Assembly: GCA_937958075.1 (NCBI GenBank)
Contig: CALFFB010000252.1
Location: 1-21,868, forward strand
DNA: 21,868 nucleotides
From: an uncultured Geobacteraceae bacterium
GTDB lineage: Bacteria; Desulfobacterota; Desulfuromonadia; Desulfuromonadales; Geopsychrobacteraceae
Direction of reading: 5' to 3'
Positions within the stretch are counted from its first letter, which is position 1. The number at the start of each line of letters is the position of its first letter. Under the pieces are notes generated by a model that made no database searches, was not told the DNA's origin, and saw nothing but the letters and a program-made list of their open reading frames with translations. The position numbers and the translations under genes were made by a program. This document shows positions 1-7,562 of the stretch, in pieces.

Positions 1-20
1 CAACAAAGGAGGTTGGTTCC

Positions 21-623
21 ATGGCAAAAATTCTGGTGCTTTATTACAGTATGTACGGACACGTCGAAACCATGGCTTCCGCAGTGGCGGAAGGGGCACG
101 CGAGGTTGCTGGAACAGAGGTCGTCATCAAGCGGGTACCGGAACTGATGGCGCGTGAGGCGGCGGAAAAGGCCGGGGCCAAACTGGATCAGGCGGCGCCG
201 GTGGCGGCTCCGGAGGAGCTGGCCGATTATGATGCCGTGATCTTCGGCGTACCGACCCGTTTCGGCAACATGTGCGCGCAGATGCGCAATTTTCTTGACC
301 AGACCGGTGGCCTGTGGATGAAAGGCGCCCTGGTGGGCAAGGTCGGCAGTGTCTTTACCTCAACCGCAACTCAGCATGGCGGTCAGGAAACCACCATCAC
401 CTCCTTCCATACCACCCTGTTTCATCACGGTATGATCGTGGTCGGCGTGCCCTATGCCTGCCGGGAGTTGAGCAACATGCGGGAGATTACCGGCGGCACT
501 CCCTATGGCGCCAGCACCCTGGCCGATGGTGATGGCAGCCGCATGCCGTCAGAGAACGAGCTGGCTATTGCCCGCTTCCAGGGGCGGCATGTCGCCCAGA
601 TTACTGCCAGACTGGTAGCGTAA
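21..623 (+). CDS. wrbA: WrbA-type NAD(P)H:quinone oxidoreductase
   Basis: Flavodoxin-like protein of 200 residues, the usual WrbA length. The N-terminus (KILVLYYSMYGHVETMA) is the FMN phosphate-binding loop. It is followed by FGVPTRFGNM and by the STATQHGGQE segment typical of WrbA, and the family HHGMIVVGVPY motif is present near residue 137. WrbA is a cytoplasmic FMN enzyme that reduces quinones by two electrons using NAD(P)H and so avoids semiquinone formation. The start is fixed by an AAAGGAGG ribosome-binding site at 5-12. No signal peptide or membrane segment is seen. The gene is convergent with the EAL gene downstream; its promoter lies outside the window. The family assignment is very safe; the physiological quinone is not known from sequence. 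Confidence 0.96.
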   Translation: MAKILVLYYSMYGHVETMASAVAEGAREVAGTEVVIKRVPELMAREAAEKAGAKLDQAAPVAAPEELADYDAVIFGVPTRFGNMCAQMRNFLDQTGGLWMKGALVGKVGSVFTSTATQHGGQETTITSFHTTLFHHGMIVVGVPYACRELSNMREITGGTPYGASTLADGDGSRMPSENELAIARFQGRHVAQITARLVA

Positions 624-635
624 AGGGCCCCGGGA

Positions 636-674
636 CCGTCCTTTGACGGACCGGCCTGGAGACACAGGGGCCGG
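636..674. terminator. GC-rich hairpins between convergent genes
   Basis: Two stem-loops lie between the stops of wrbA and the EAL gene. One is CCGTC/GACGG with loop CTTT at 636-649. The other is CCGGCC/GGCCGG at 651-656 and 669-674. Neither is followed by a good T-run on either strand, so intrinsic termination is only a guess from position. Confidence 0.3.
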
Positions 675-677
675 CCG

Positions 678-1730
678 TTAAAGGGACCGTACCGGTTGTT
701 CTGCGGGTTTTCCGAAGTAGTAGCCCTGCATGTAATCGACGCCGAGCTGTTTGAGCCAGGCAAACTCCGCTTCCGTTTCCACCCCCTCAGCCAGCACCCT
801 GGTGCCCGCGTGCTGACCGATCTGGGTCAGGGCGCGGGCAACCGCTTGTTTAACCTCAATGGTGTCGATGTCGCGCACCAGTTCCATATCGATTTTCAGA
901 ATATCCGGATGCAGGCTGGCGAACAGATTGAGCGAAGCGTAGCCGCTGCCCATGTCATCAAGGGCGGTACGGAATCCGGATCGTTTATAGTAGGTGAGGA
1001 TTCTTTTCAGGTGTTCAGTGTCTTCCACCCGCTCGGTTTCGACCACTTCAAAGACGATACGCCGCGCGTCAAATTCCAGCTCATGCGCCCAGCGGACCGT
1101 ATCGCGCAGGCAGAATTCGGGATTGTAGATGGCCGAGGGGAGAAAATTGATAAAGATATGCCCCTCGATCTGATGTTCGGCAGCGGCTCGCAGGCAGGCT
1201 TCACGGCACTGACGGTCGAGGTTGAACAGCAGCCCGGTCTTGCGGGCCGCCTCGAACATCCACAGGGGCGGCATCAGGCTGCCGTCCGGCAACACCCCGC
1301 GGGACAGACATTCGTAGCCGTAAATGGCCATGGTTTCGACATCGACAATTGGCTGAAATAAAACCCTCAGGGCACCCCTTTCCAGAATGCCGATCAAGGT
1401 GTCGGCGTGGAGCAGGGTAAACCAGCTCTCCAGATTCCTGGCCTGTAGGGTTTTACCGAAGTCAAAGGTTTCCTCAGGCATCAGGGGCAGGATATTGATA
1501 TGTTCCCGCTCCAGGGTTGTCAGAGAATCATCGGCGGCCAGCTGTTCAATCACCTCTCTGAAATTGGCGGTTGTCAGGCTGATCTGCAGTGCCTCGATAC
1601 TGGCACCAATACCGGCGGTGTGCAGCAGGGCGGCAACCCGCTCCAGGATATAATCGTGGGCGGCGTTGATGTAGACGCGCTGCTCGCCGGTGGGGATGTG
1701 CGGAATACTGGTACAGTTGATACAGGACAT
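678..1730 (-). CDS. EAL-domain c-di-GMP phosphodiesterase
   Basis: About 350 residues with a C-terminal EAL domain (about 115-345) that hydrolyses c-di-GMP. The signature reads ECL (E140-C141-L142) instead of EAL. The other expected residues are present: N195 in INFLP, E228 in FEVVE, D258-D259 in LDDMGSGY, K279 in ILKID, E315 in AEGVE and Q335 in QGYYFG. Catalysis is therefore likely intact. The first 110 residues match no domain I recognise; they begin MSCINC, a CxxC pair that could bind metal or form a disulfide. No membrane segment is seen, so it should be cytoplasmic. I chose the ATG at 1730, preceded by GGAA; a TTG eight codons upstream (1754) is possible. It is divergent from the hydrogenase operon, whose last gene makes c-di-GMP, suggesting an opposing pair. 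Confidence 0.88.
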   Translation of the reverse strand: MSCINCTSIPHIPTGEQRVYINAAHDYILERVAALLHTAGIGASIEALQISLTTANFREVIEQLAADDSLTTLEREHINILPLMPEETFDFGKTLQARNLESWFTLLHADTLIGILERGALRVLFQPIVDVETMAIYGYECLSRGVLPDGSLMPPLWMFEAARKTGLLFNLDRQCREACLRAAAEHQIEGHIFINFLPSAIYNPEFCLRDTVRWAHELEFDARRIVFEVVETERVEDTEHLKRILTYYKRSGFRTALDDMGSGYASLNLFASLHPDILKIDMELVRDIDTIEVKQAVARALTQIGQHAGTRVLAEGVETEAEFAWLKQLGVDYMQGYYFGKPAEQPVRSL

Positions 1731-1842
1731 GGTGATTTCCGGGATTGAAGTCAAGGCACCGGTCAGCTAGCGACAGGATGGCCATCGCACCGCATGGTTG
1801 TATCAAGGTACTGGTTTTCGGCGGTAAAAATCAAGATCGGCA

Positions 1843-1859
1843 GGGTTGACTTTCAACCC
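1843..1859. repeat. Inverted repeat in divergent intergenic region
   Basis: Perfect 7-bp inverted repeat GGGTTGA/TCAACCC with a 3-nt centre, midway between the EAL gene and the hydrogenase operon and about 30 bp upstream of the proposed hydrogenase -35 box. There is no T-run after it. Its position suits an operator for a regulator acting on either gene, but no family is assignable. Confidence 0.4.
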
Positions 1860-1891
1860 GTGGGAGCCGGGTGTTTGCGCGGATTAAATTC

Positions 1892-1919
1892 TTGACCCTG
1901 TAACGGATATCCATGTAAT
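1892..1919 (+). promoter_or_regulatory. Candidate sigma-70 promoter for hydrogenase operon
   Basis: TTGACC at 1892-1897 and TGTAAT at 1914-1919 are separated by 16 bp, close to -35/-10 consensus, and lie 38 bp upstream of the GTG start of the small subunit. Prediction from sequence only. Confidence 0.45.
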
Positions 1920-1957
1920 TTGCTGTAACAGCGTTTTATTTCAAGGAGGGTCAGGGC

Positions 1958-2896
1958 GTGGCGACAACACTCTACTGGATGCAGGCCGGCGGTTGTGGTG
2001 GCGACAGTATGTCGATGCTGAACATGGATTCGCCGAACCTGATGCGTCTTTTCGCCAGAATGGGGATCGAGGTCCTCTGGCACCCCTCTTTGTCCAACGC
2101 CTCTGCCGGCGACCACCAGCGGCTGCTGGATGACCTCATAGCCGGTCGCAAGGTGCTGGATATCTTCTGTCTCGAAGGATTTCCCATCTGCGGGCCGGAC
2201 GGCAGCGGCCGCTTTGATACCCTGCACAATCGTCCCAAAAAAGATCTGATAATCACCCTGGCCCGACGCGCCCGTTATGTTGTTGCCGCTGGTACCTGTG
2301 CTGCCTACAGCGGCATCGGCGCACCGGGGCAGGTGGAAGCCACCGGCCTGCAGTTCCACAAGGATGTCAAGGGCGGGCTCCTCGGCAAACAGTTTCTGTC
2401 GGCGGCCGGTCTGCCGGTGATCAATCTGTCCGGCTGTCCGGTCCATCCGGCGGTCCTCTCCGATACCCTGCTGGCCCTGGCGGGGAACGAGCAGCTCGAA
2501 CTCAACGACCTCAACGAACCGGCGGACTGGTTTGGTACCTTTGTTCATCAGGGGTGCGTGCGCAACGAGTATCACGAATACCGGGTCGAGGAGAACCATT
2601 TCGGCGAGCGCGGATGTCTCTTCTTCCATCTCGGCTGCCGCGGTCCCCTGACCCGTGGTCCCTGCAACAAGATGCGCTGGAACCGGCGCAATTCCAAACC
2701 CAACGCCGGCGCTCCCTGCGTTGGCTGTACCCATCCGCGCTTTCCCCTGGACTATCCCTTCTTCCGCACCCGCTCTATCGCCGACGTGCCCATGGAGCTG
2801 CCTGACGGCGTTGATCGCGCGCACTATCTGGCCTACAAGGGAATAGCCGCGGCCGCCGGCCCGGAGCGGCTCAAGGAGCGAAAAACCCCTCTGTAA
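1958..2896 (+). CDS. Group 2 [NiFe] hydrogenase small subunit (HupS/HupU-like)
   Basis: Electron-transfer subunit of a cytoplasmic [NiFe] hydrogenase, 312 residues. There is no Tat signal, which separates it from periplasmic group 1 enzymes and fits group 2 (cyanobacterial HupS, HupU/HoxB sensors). The GTG start is supported by AAGGAGGG at 1943-1950, 7 nt away. Proximal-cluster region: C13-G-G-D16, C114 (AGTC) and C160 (SGCPVHP); the residue that is often the second Cys of CxxC is Asp. Medial and distal cluster ligands are seen in HQGC, GCLFFHLGC, GPC and APCVGC. WHPSLS and LGCRGP match group 2 small subunits. The large subunit starts 25 bp downstream. Electrons would pass from the NiFe site through this chain to an unidentified acceptor. 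Family is secure; the subgroup needs a tree. Confidence 0.93.
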   Translation: MATTLYWMQAGGCGGDSMSMLNMDSPNLMRLFARMGIEVLWHPSLSNASAGDHQRLLDDLIAGRKVLDIFCLEGFPICGPDGSGRFDTLHNRPKKDLIITLARRARYVVAAGTCAAYSGIGAPGQVEATGLQFHKDVKGGLLGKQFLSAAGLPVINLSGCPVHPAVLSDTLLALAGNEQLELNDLNEPADWFGTFVHQGCVRNEYHEYRVEENHFGERGCLFFHLGCRGPLTRGPCNKMRWNRRNSKPNAGAPCVGCTHPRFPLDYPFFRTRSIADVPMELPDGVDRAHYLAYKGIAAAAGPERLKERKTPL

Positions 2897-2921
2897 ACCG
2901 GATCGGTGAAAAGGACGTGGT

Positions 2922-4442
2922 ATGAAAAAATATATCAGCATGCCGATGAATCGGGTTGAGGGGGATCTGGAGGTCGATGTCGTCATTGCCGAAGGTCAGG
3001 TCGTCGAAGCGCGGGCGCGGGGCACCCAGTTCCGCGGACTGGAGCGGATTCTGGTCGGCCGCGAAGCCATGGATGCCCTGGTGCTGACCCCGCGGGTGTG
3101 CGGCATCTGCAGTCTCAGCCATCTGACGGCGGCCGTCCGGCTGCTTGACGACATGAGCGGCGCGACGGTTCCCGATGCCGCCCTGCGCCTGCGCAACGCC
3201 GCCCTGATGGCGGAGCACCTGCAGAGCGACATCCGCCACGTGTTCCTCATGTTCTGTGCCGACCTGCCCAACGCAGGTCATCGGCGCAGTCCACTGTTTG
3301 ACGAGGCCTGTTACCGCTATCAGCCCTTTCAGGGGAGATCCCTGATCAATGTCATTCGCGAAAGCAAACGGATCGTCGAGCTGATTGCCATTATCGGCGG
3401 GCAGTGGCCCCATACCCACTTCATGGTGCCCGGCGGTGTGACCTCCACCCCCGGTAACGCTGCCCTGCGCCAATGCCGGGCCCTGGTCCAGCAGTTCCGT
3501 TCCTGGTATGAACGGGCCATCCTCGGTTGTACCATCGAGCGCTGGAACGAGATCACCACCTACGACCAGCTGCAGGACTGGATCACGGAAAATGACAGTC
3601 AGCATGGCAGTGAGCTGGGTTTTCTGTTGCGCTTTCTGGAGGATTGCCAGATCGGCAGCCTGGGGCGCAGCCCCGGCAATTTTCTCAGTTTCGGTTCTTT
3701 CCCCCTGCCGACAGTTGAGGGCGTAAAAGGGGGCTACCTGACCCCTGCCGGCTTTGCCCGTGGCCTGGAGATAGAAGTGCTGCATCCCGATCTGATCAGC
3801 GAGGAGATCGCCAGCAGCTGGCTTGATGGTTATAAGGGCGGCCGCCATCCCATGCAGGGAGAGACACGTCCGGCCGCACCGACCGCCGACGAACAGCGCT
3901 ATACCTGGGCCAAGGCTCCGCGCTATCAGGGCCTGGCGGCAGAAACCGGTCCCCTGGCGGAAATGGTCATGGCCCGGCACCCCCTGTTTGTCGATCTGAT
4001 AAGCCGCTTCGGCTCCTGTGTTCTGACCCGCGAACTGGCGCGTCTGGCCCGGCCGGCCATGTTGTTGCCGGAGCTGGACCGTTATCTGACAGAGGCCGTC
4101 AGCGGTTTGTATTATCAGCAGCAACCGGTTGAGGTGATCGCTGAAGGACAGGCCGCCGGGCTCATTCAGGCGGCACGGGGCGCACTGGGACACTGGGCGC
4201 AGGTCTCCGGCGGGCAGATCGAACATTATCAGATGATTACCCCCACCGGCTGGAATGCCTCCCCGCGTGACAGTCAGGGGCAACCGGGAGCCCTGGAACA
4301 GGCTCTGGTGGGAACGCCGGTGGCTGATGTGGATAACCCGGTGGAAGTCGGACATGTCGTCCGCTCCTTTGATCCCTGCCTGGTCTGCGCAGTGCACGCG
4401 GTCAGTAAAAAAGGGACAGGGCGGTTGCGGTTTCTGCCATGA
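2922..4442 (+). CDS. Group 2 [NiFe] hydrogenase large subunit (HupL/HupV-like)
   Basis: Catalytic subunit carrying the NiFe(CN)2CO centre, 506 residues. The N-terminal L1 motif RVCGICSLSH gives C60 and C63 and has H67. The C-terminal motif DPCLVCAVH gives C486 and C489, ending at H492. NRVEGDLEV, GGQWPHTHFMVPGG and the stretch ITPTGWNASPRD are group 2 family blocks. After H492 there is a 14-residue tail (A493 to P506) of the kind removed by a maturation protease, and that protease is the next gene, overlapping by 4 nt (ATGA). H2-sensing HoxC/HupV subunits of the kinase-linked type typically lack this tail, so this subunit appears to be processed. An AAAGGACG ribosome-binding site precedes the ATG. 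Neighbours suggest H2 signalling to c-di-GMP rather than simple uptake, but oxidation for energy cannot be excluded. Confidence 0.95.
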   Translation: MKKYISMPMNRVEGDLEVDVVIAEGQVVEARARGTQFRGLERILVGREAMDALVLTPRVCGICSLSHLTAAVRLLDDMSGATVPDAALRLRNAALMAEHLQSDIRHVFLMFCADLPNAGHRRSPLFDEACYRYQPFQGRSLINVIRESKRIVELIAIIGGQWPHTHFMVPGGVTSTPGNAALRQCRALVQQFRSWYERAILGCTIERWNEITTYDQLQDWITENDSQHGSELGFLLRFLEDCQIGSLGRSPGNFLSFGSFPLPTVEGVKGGYLTPAGFARGLEIEVLHPDLISEEIASSWLDGYKGGRHPMQGETRPAAPTADEQRYTWAKAPRYQGLAAETGPLAEMVMARHPLFVDLISRFGSCVLTRELARLARPAMLLPELDRYLTEAVSGLYYQQQPVEVIAEGQAAGLIQAARGALGHWAQVSGGQIEHYQMITPTGWNASPRDSQGQPGALEQALVGTPVADVDNPVEVGHVVRSFDPCLVCAVHAVSKKGTGRLRFLP

Positions 4443-4867
4443 GGCGCATCATCTGTGTCGGTAACAGCCTGGTTCCTGAAGATGCCTGTGGCCTGCGCGT
4501 GCTTGAACTGTTGCGGCAAAGGAAGCTGCCTGCCGGAGTTGAAGTGCTGGATGGTGGGCTGGCGGGGCTCGATCTGCTTAATCAGATGGACGATGCCCGG
4601 CGGGTCGCGTTTGTCGACCGGGTTGCTGGTTTTACCGAGCCGGGGCGATGTGTGCTGCTCAGGGCGGCTGAGGTCGCAGCGCAGGCCGGCGATTATGGGG
4701 ATCACAGCAGTGGCCTGAGTTACCTGCTGCGGATTTTGCCCCAGGTGGTTCCGTCGCCTCCCGCTGTTGCCGTCATCGGCATCGAAGGGCGTGGCAGTGA
4801 GCCCGATTGGCACCGGGCGGCCGCGCTTGCTGTGCACTGGGTGACGGCAGATTGTGAGGATTGGTGA
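4439..4867 (+). CDS. Hydrogenase maturation protease (HyaD/HupD family)
   Basis: 142-residue cytoplasmic endopeptidase that should remove the C-terminal tail of the adjacent large subunit after nickel insertion. The family features GNSLVPEDACGLRVLELL (with the conserved acidic residue near position 15), a DGGLAGLDLL segment, VDRV and a late H-x-x-GL segment (HSSGLSYLL) are all present. These acidic and histidine positions are the known nickel-sensing ligands of HybD-type proteases. It is somewhat short compared with about 160 residues for HybD. The start overlaps the large-subunit stop by 4 nt, and its stop lies one base before the ATG of the diguanylate cyclase, so translational coupling is likely. 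No hypABCDEF genes are in the window. Confidence 0.9.
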   Translation: MRRIICVGNSLVPEDACGLRVLELLRQRKLPAGVEVLDGGLAGLDLLNQMDDARRVAFVDRVAGFTEPGRCVLLRAAEVAAQAGDYGDHSSGLSYLLRILPQVVPSPPAVAVIGIEGRGSEPDWHRAAALAVHWVTADCEDW

Positions 4868-4868
4868 G

Positions 4869-5576
4869 ATGAAATCCCTGCGCAAACCGACATACGATGA
4901 GCTTGTGCAGCAGAACCGGCAGCTCGAAGAGGAGGTGCATGTCGCCCGGCGCGCCGCGGATATTACCGCGCGGCTGGTGGTTGAGCAGTTTTCGCGCATG
5001 CTCGATATCCAGACGGAGCTCAAGGAGCTCAACCTGATGTTCAAGCAGCGTTCCAGTATCGACGGGCTGACCAATCTTCCCAACCGGCGCTACTTTGAAG
5101 AGGTGTTTGCCCGGGAGTGGCGCCGCTGCCGGCGCAACGGCTGCAGCGTGGCGGTGCTGATGCTCGATATCGACAACTTCAAGGAGTACAACGACCATTA
5201 CGGACATATCGAGGGGGACGAATGCCTGAAGAAGATCGCCCGCTGCCTGGAATGGCAGACCCGGCGCGGGGGCGATCTGGTGGCCCGTTTCGGTGGTGAG
5301 GAGTTTATCGTCATCCTCGGGGACAGCACCATTACCGATGCCGCCAACTTCGCTGAACAGCTGCGCCAGAATCTGGAAGAAGCGGCTATCCCCCATGCCG
5401 CTTCGCGGGTGAACAATGTGGTGACGGCGAGCATCGGCGCCGCCGCCATGATCCCGGAAGATGAAGATTCGGCGGCCCTGATCAGTGCCGCCGATCGGGC
5501 CCTGTACCGGGCCAAGGAGGCCGGCCGGAATCGCGTTGTCGCAGACATCCCCTTAAGCAGAATAGCCGCCGGTTGA
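4869..5576 (+). CDS. Diguanylate cyclase (GGDEF) of the hydrogenase operon
   Basis: 235-residue soluble protein that makes c-di-GMP from two GTP. Residues 8-60 are rich in heptad-like Leu, Glu and Gln and should form a coiled coil. They are followed by the GGDEF domain, beginning at SSIDGLTNLPNRR. The active-site motif is GGEEF (142-146) and the RxxD inhibitory site is intact (R133-G-G-D136, five residues before GGEEF), so activity with product feedback is predicted. There is no recognisable sensory domain, so input probably comes through a partner, and the hydrogenase encoded just upstream is the obvious candidate. The ATG at 4869 has GAGGA at 4856-4860 inside the protease gene; a GTG at 4854 is the alternative. 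The role in H2 sensing is inference from operon structure. Confidence 0.92.
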   Translation: MKSLRKPTYDELVQQNRQLEEEVHVARRAADITARLVVEQFSRMLDIQTELKELNLMFKQRSSIDGLTNLPNRRYFEEVFAREWRRCRRNGCSVAVLMLDIDNFKEYNDHYGHIEGDECLKKIARCLEWQTRRGGDLVARFGGEEFIVILGDSTITDAANFAEQLRQNLEEAAIPHAASRVNNVVTASIGAAAMIPEDEDSAALISAADRALYRAKEAGRNRVVADIPLSRIAAG

Positions 5577-5642
5577 TGTCCTTTGGAATGGGAGTCACCA
5601 GCCTTTGCCCGCAATATTTTACCTGCTTCGGTTTATTTCAGT

Positions 5643-7562
5643 TCAGTTGATTTCAACCCGGTTGCGTCCGCGCTCTTTGGCCCGGTACAGGGCCTTGTCG
5701 GCTCTGGCCAGAGACGCGTCTACCGATTCATCATCCCGGCGTAGCAGGGTCAGCCCCTGACTGAGGGTGATTTTAACCTCCCCCTGTTCCCCGGCAAACC
5801 GCAATGCGGCCGTTTGAACCCGCAACCGTTCAGCAAATATCTGCGCCCCTTCAAGGGACGCACCCGTCAGCAGAACCGCGAACTCCTCCCCTCCCAGGCG
5901 TCCCGCCGTGTCCGTTTTGCGCAGCAGCCGGCGGATACAATCGGCAAAGGAACGCAGCACCTCATCCCCCATGGCATGGCCATGGACGTCGTTGATCTGC
6001 TTGAAATGATCAAGATCGAGCATGAGCAGGGCGGTCGCCGGCTGCTCGGTAAAACGATGAATGCGCGCCAGCTCCTGCTCAAGGCGTTCCAGAAATGAGC
6101 GCCGGTTGGGCAGATTGGTGAGGGTGTCGGTGGTTGCCAGCTGACGCAGCTCTTCTTCCAGTTGTTTCCGCTGGGTGACATCGTGGACGATGCCTTCCAG
6201 ACCGATAACCTGGCCCTGCTCGTCAAAGACCGGTGATTCACTGACCTCCATCCAGCAGTCGTGGCCGGCTTTGTGGCGGGCGACGAAAAGATAGGGGGGC
6301 TGGCGCTCTCCCTTGAGGGCGAGGCGGGTGTTGACGGCAACCTGTTTGTTGACGGGATGATCGACGAGAAAATTTTGGTAATGGGTCAACAACTCCCGGG
6401 GCTCATAGCCCAGCATCGCCGATGCGGAGGGGCTGATATACTGCAGATTGCCCTGGATATCGGTCCGGTAAAGAAAGTATTCCGAACTTAAATTCTCGAC
6501 CAGACGCCGATACTTCTCTTCACTGATACCCAATTCCCGGCGGCTGAGGGTCAAACGCCGGTTCATCAGGATCATCCCGACGAGCAGCACCAGGATGATG
6601 AGGAATGAGGCGAAGGCACCGATGATCTGCTGGCGGTAACGGGACCAGACATCGTCGATGGTGAATTGCGGCGCCGTATCGAAGGGGGGCAGGCGCAGTT
6701 CTTCCAGCAGCCTGATCACCGGCTGATAATCGTGAGGAATCGACCAGTTGTGGTAGCCGCCGAGCTGAGCCACCCGGTCCTGGGGGGCAATAAGGAACAG
6801 GGCGGCAATGACCTTGCGCAGGAGCTGATCGTCTACGTGGGGCAGTGCCGTCAATGGCCATTCCGGATAGAGGCGGGTGGACAGGGCAAAGGGGAAGGCC
6901 GGAACCTGCTGGCGGTTGAGGATGCGTACCCGGCCGGGGTCGAGTTGTCCATCTTCGGCCAGCTGTTCGAGCAGACCGGTGCGGAAAAAGGCCGCGTCGA
7001 CCTGGCCCGACAGCAGCAGGTCGATGGCCCTGGTATGGGGCATTTCCGTATAGAGGAGGTCAGCATCGTCGGGCAGTTTGACCCCGGCCTGGCGCAGCTC
7101 CAGAGCCTGTACCTGGTAACCGCCCAGGGAGGAGGGACCGGGGGTTGCCACCCTTTTCCCCTTGAGGTCGCTCAGCTGCTGGAGATCCTCACGGTCCGCG
7201 GCCACAGCAATGACGCCACCGAAGGCGCTGACGGGCTGTTCCTGTTCGCTGCGGACCAGGCTGGCCAGGGGCGAGGTGACACTGAAGCGGTGGGTCATCT
7301 CCACATGATGGCTGGGGTTGGTGAGAACGAAATCGACCTGCCGGGTTTCGATGGCAGCGGTCAGTTGCCGGTAACCCATGGGCTGTACCCGGAACCGATA
7401 ACCGGGCAGGACGATACTGAGATAATCGGCAGTCGGTTGCCAGCGCTGCTGAACTTCATCCGCCGGGCGATAGGCAAGAATGCCGATGAGGATATCCTCT
7501 GAGGCGCGGGCGGAAGCAGCCAGCTGCAACAGCAGCAGCAGACAGATCAGGGTACGGCGCAT
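5643..7562 (-). CDS. Membrane diguanylate cyclase with PhnD-like, PAS and GGDEF domains
   Basis: 639 residues. In order: signal peptide (1-20, ending SARA), a periplasmic PhnD/phosphonate-binding-like domain (about 23-290, with the TNPSHHVEM and DLKGKRVATPGPSSLGGY blocks), one membrane helix (about 313-334), a PAS domain (about 348-465) with the usual C-terminal VHDVTQRKQLEEEL connector, and a GGDEF domain (about 475-639). The active site GGEEF is at 557-561 and an intact RxxD inhibitory site is at 548-551. It should therefore convert binding of a periplasmic ligand into cytoplasmic c-di-GMP. The ATG at 7562 has AAGGAG 6 nt upstream; the TTG one codon earlier is too close to it. Its start overlaps the stop of the solute-binding protein gene (TGATG), so the two are likely co-translated. 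The ligand cannot be told from sequence. Confidence 0.92.
   Translation of the reverse strand: MRRTLICLLLLLQLAASARASEDILIGILAYRPADEVQQRWQPTADYLSIVLPGYRFRVQPMGYRQLTAAIETRQVDFVLTNPSHHVEMTHRFSVTSPLASLVRSEQEQPVSAFGGVIAVAADREDLQQLSDLKGKRVATPGPSSLGGYQVQALELRQAGVKLPDDADLLYTEMPHTRAIDLLLSGQVDAAFFRTGLLEQLAEDGQLDPGRVRILNRQQVPAFPFALSTRLYPEWPLTALPHVDDQLLRKVIAALFLIAPQDRVAQLGGYHNWSIPHDYQPVIRLLEELRLPPFDTAPQFTIDDVWSRYRQQIIGAFASFLIILVLLVGMILMNRRLTLSRRELGISEEKYRRLVENLSSEYFLYRTDIQGNLQYISPSASAMLGYEPRELLTHYQNFLVDHPVNKQVAVNTRLALKGERQPPYLFVARHKAGHDCWMEVSESPVFDEQGQVIGLEGIVHDVTQRKQLEEELRQLATTDTLTNLPNRRSFLERLEQELARIHRFTEQPATALLMLDLDHFKQINDVHGHAMGDEVLRSFADCIRRLLRKTDTAGRLGGEEFAVLLTGASLEGAQIFAERLRVQTAALRFAGEQGEVKITLSQGLTLLRRDDESVDASLARADKALYRAKERGRNRVEIN

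Noticed and set aside
2871..4397. Long open frame of about 500 codons on the - strand opposite the hydrogenase large subunit
   Set aside because: It mirrors a certain gene, has no recognisable domain and low-complexity Gly/Gln/Asp-rich content, as expected for antisense frames in GC-rich DNA. The same applies to - strand frames at 1853-2986 and 19236-20552.
1958..4442. Hydrogenase as a group 2b kinase-linked sensor (HupUV/HoxBC)
   Set aside because: The large subunit has a C-terminal tail and a protease gene, and there is no histidine kinase nearby; the link is to a GGDEF gene instead.
6666..7502. Open frame on the + strand opposite the PhnD-PAS-GGDEF gene
   Set aside because: Shadow of a gene with clear domains; no ribosome-binding site or family match.
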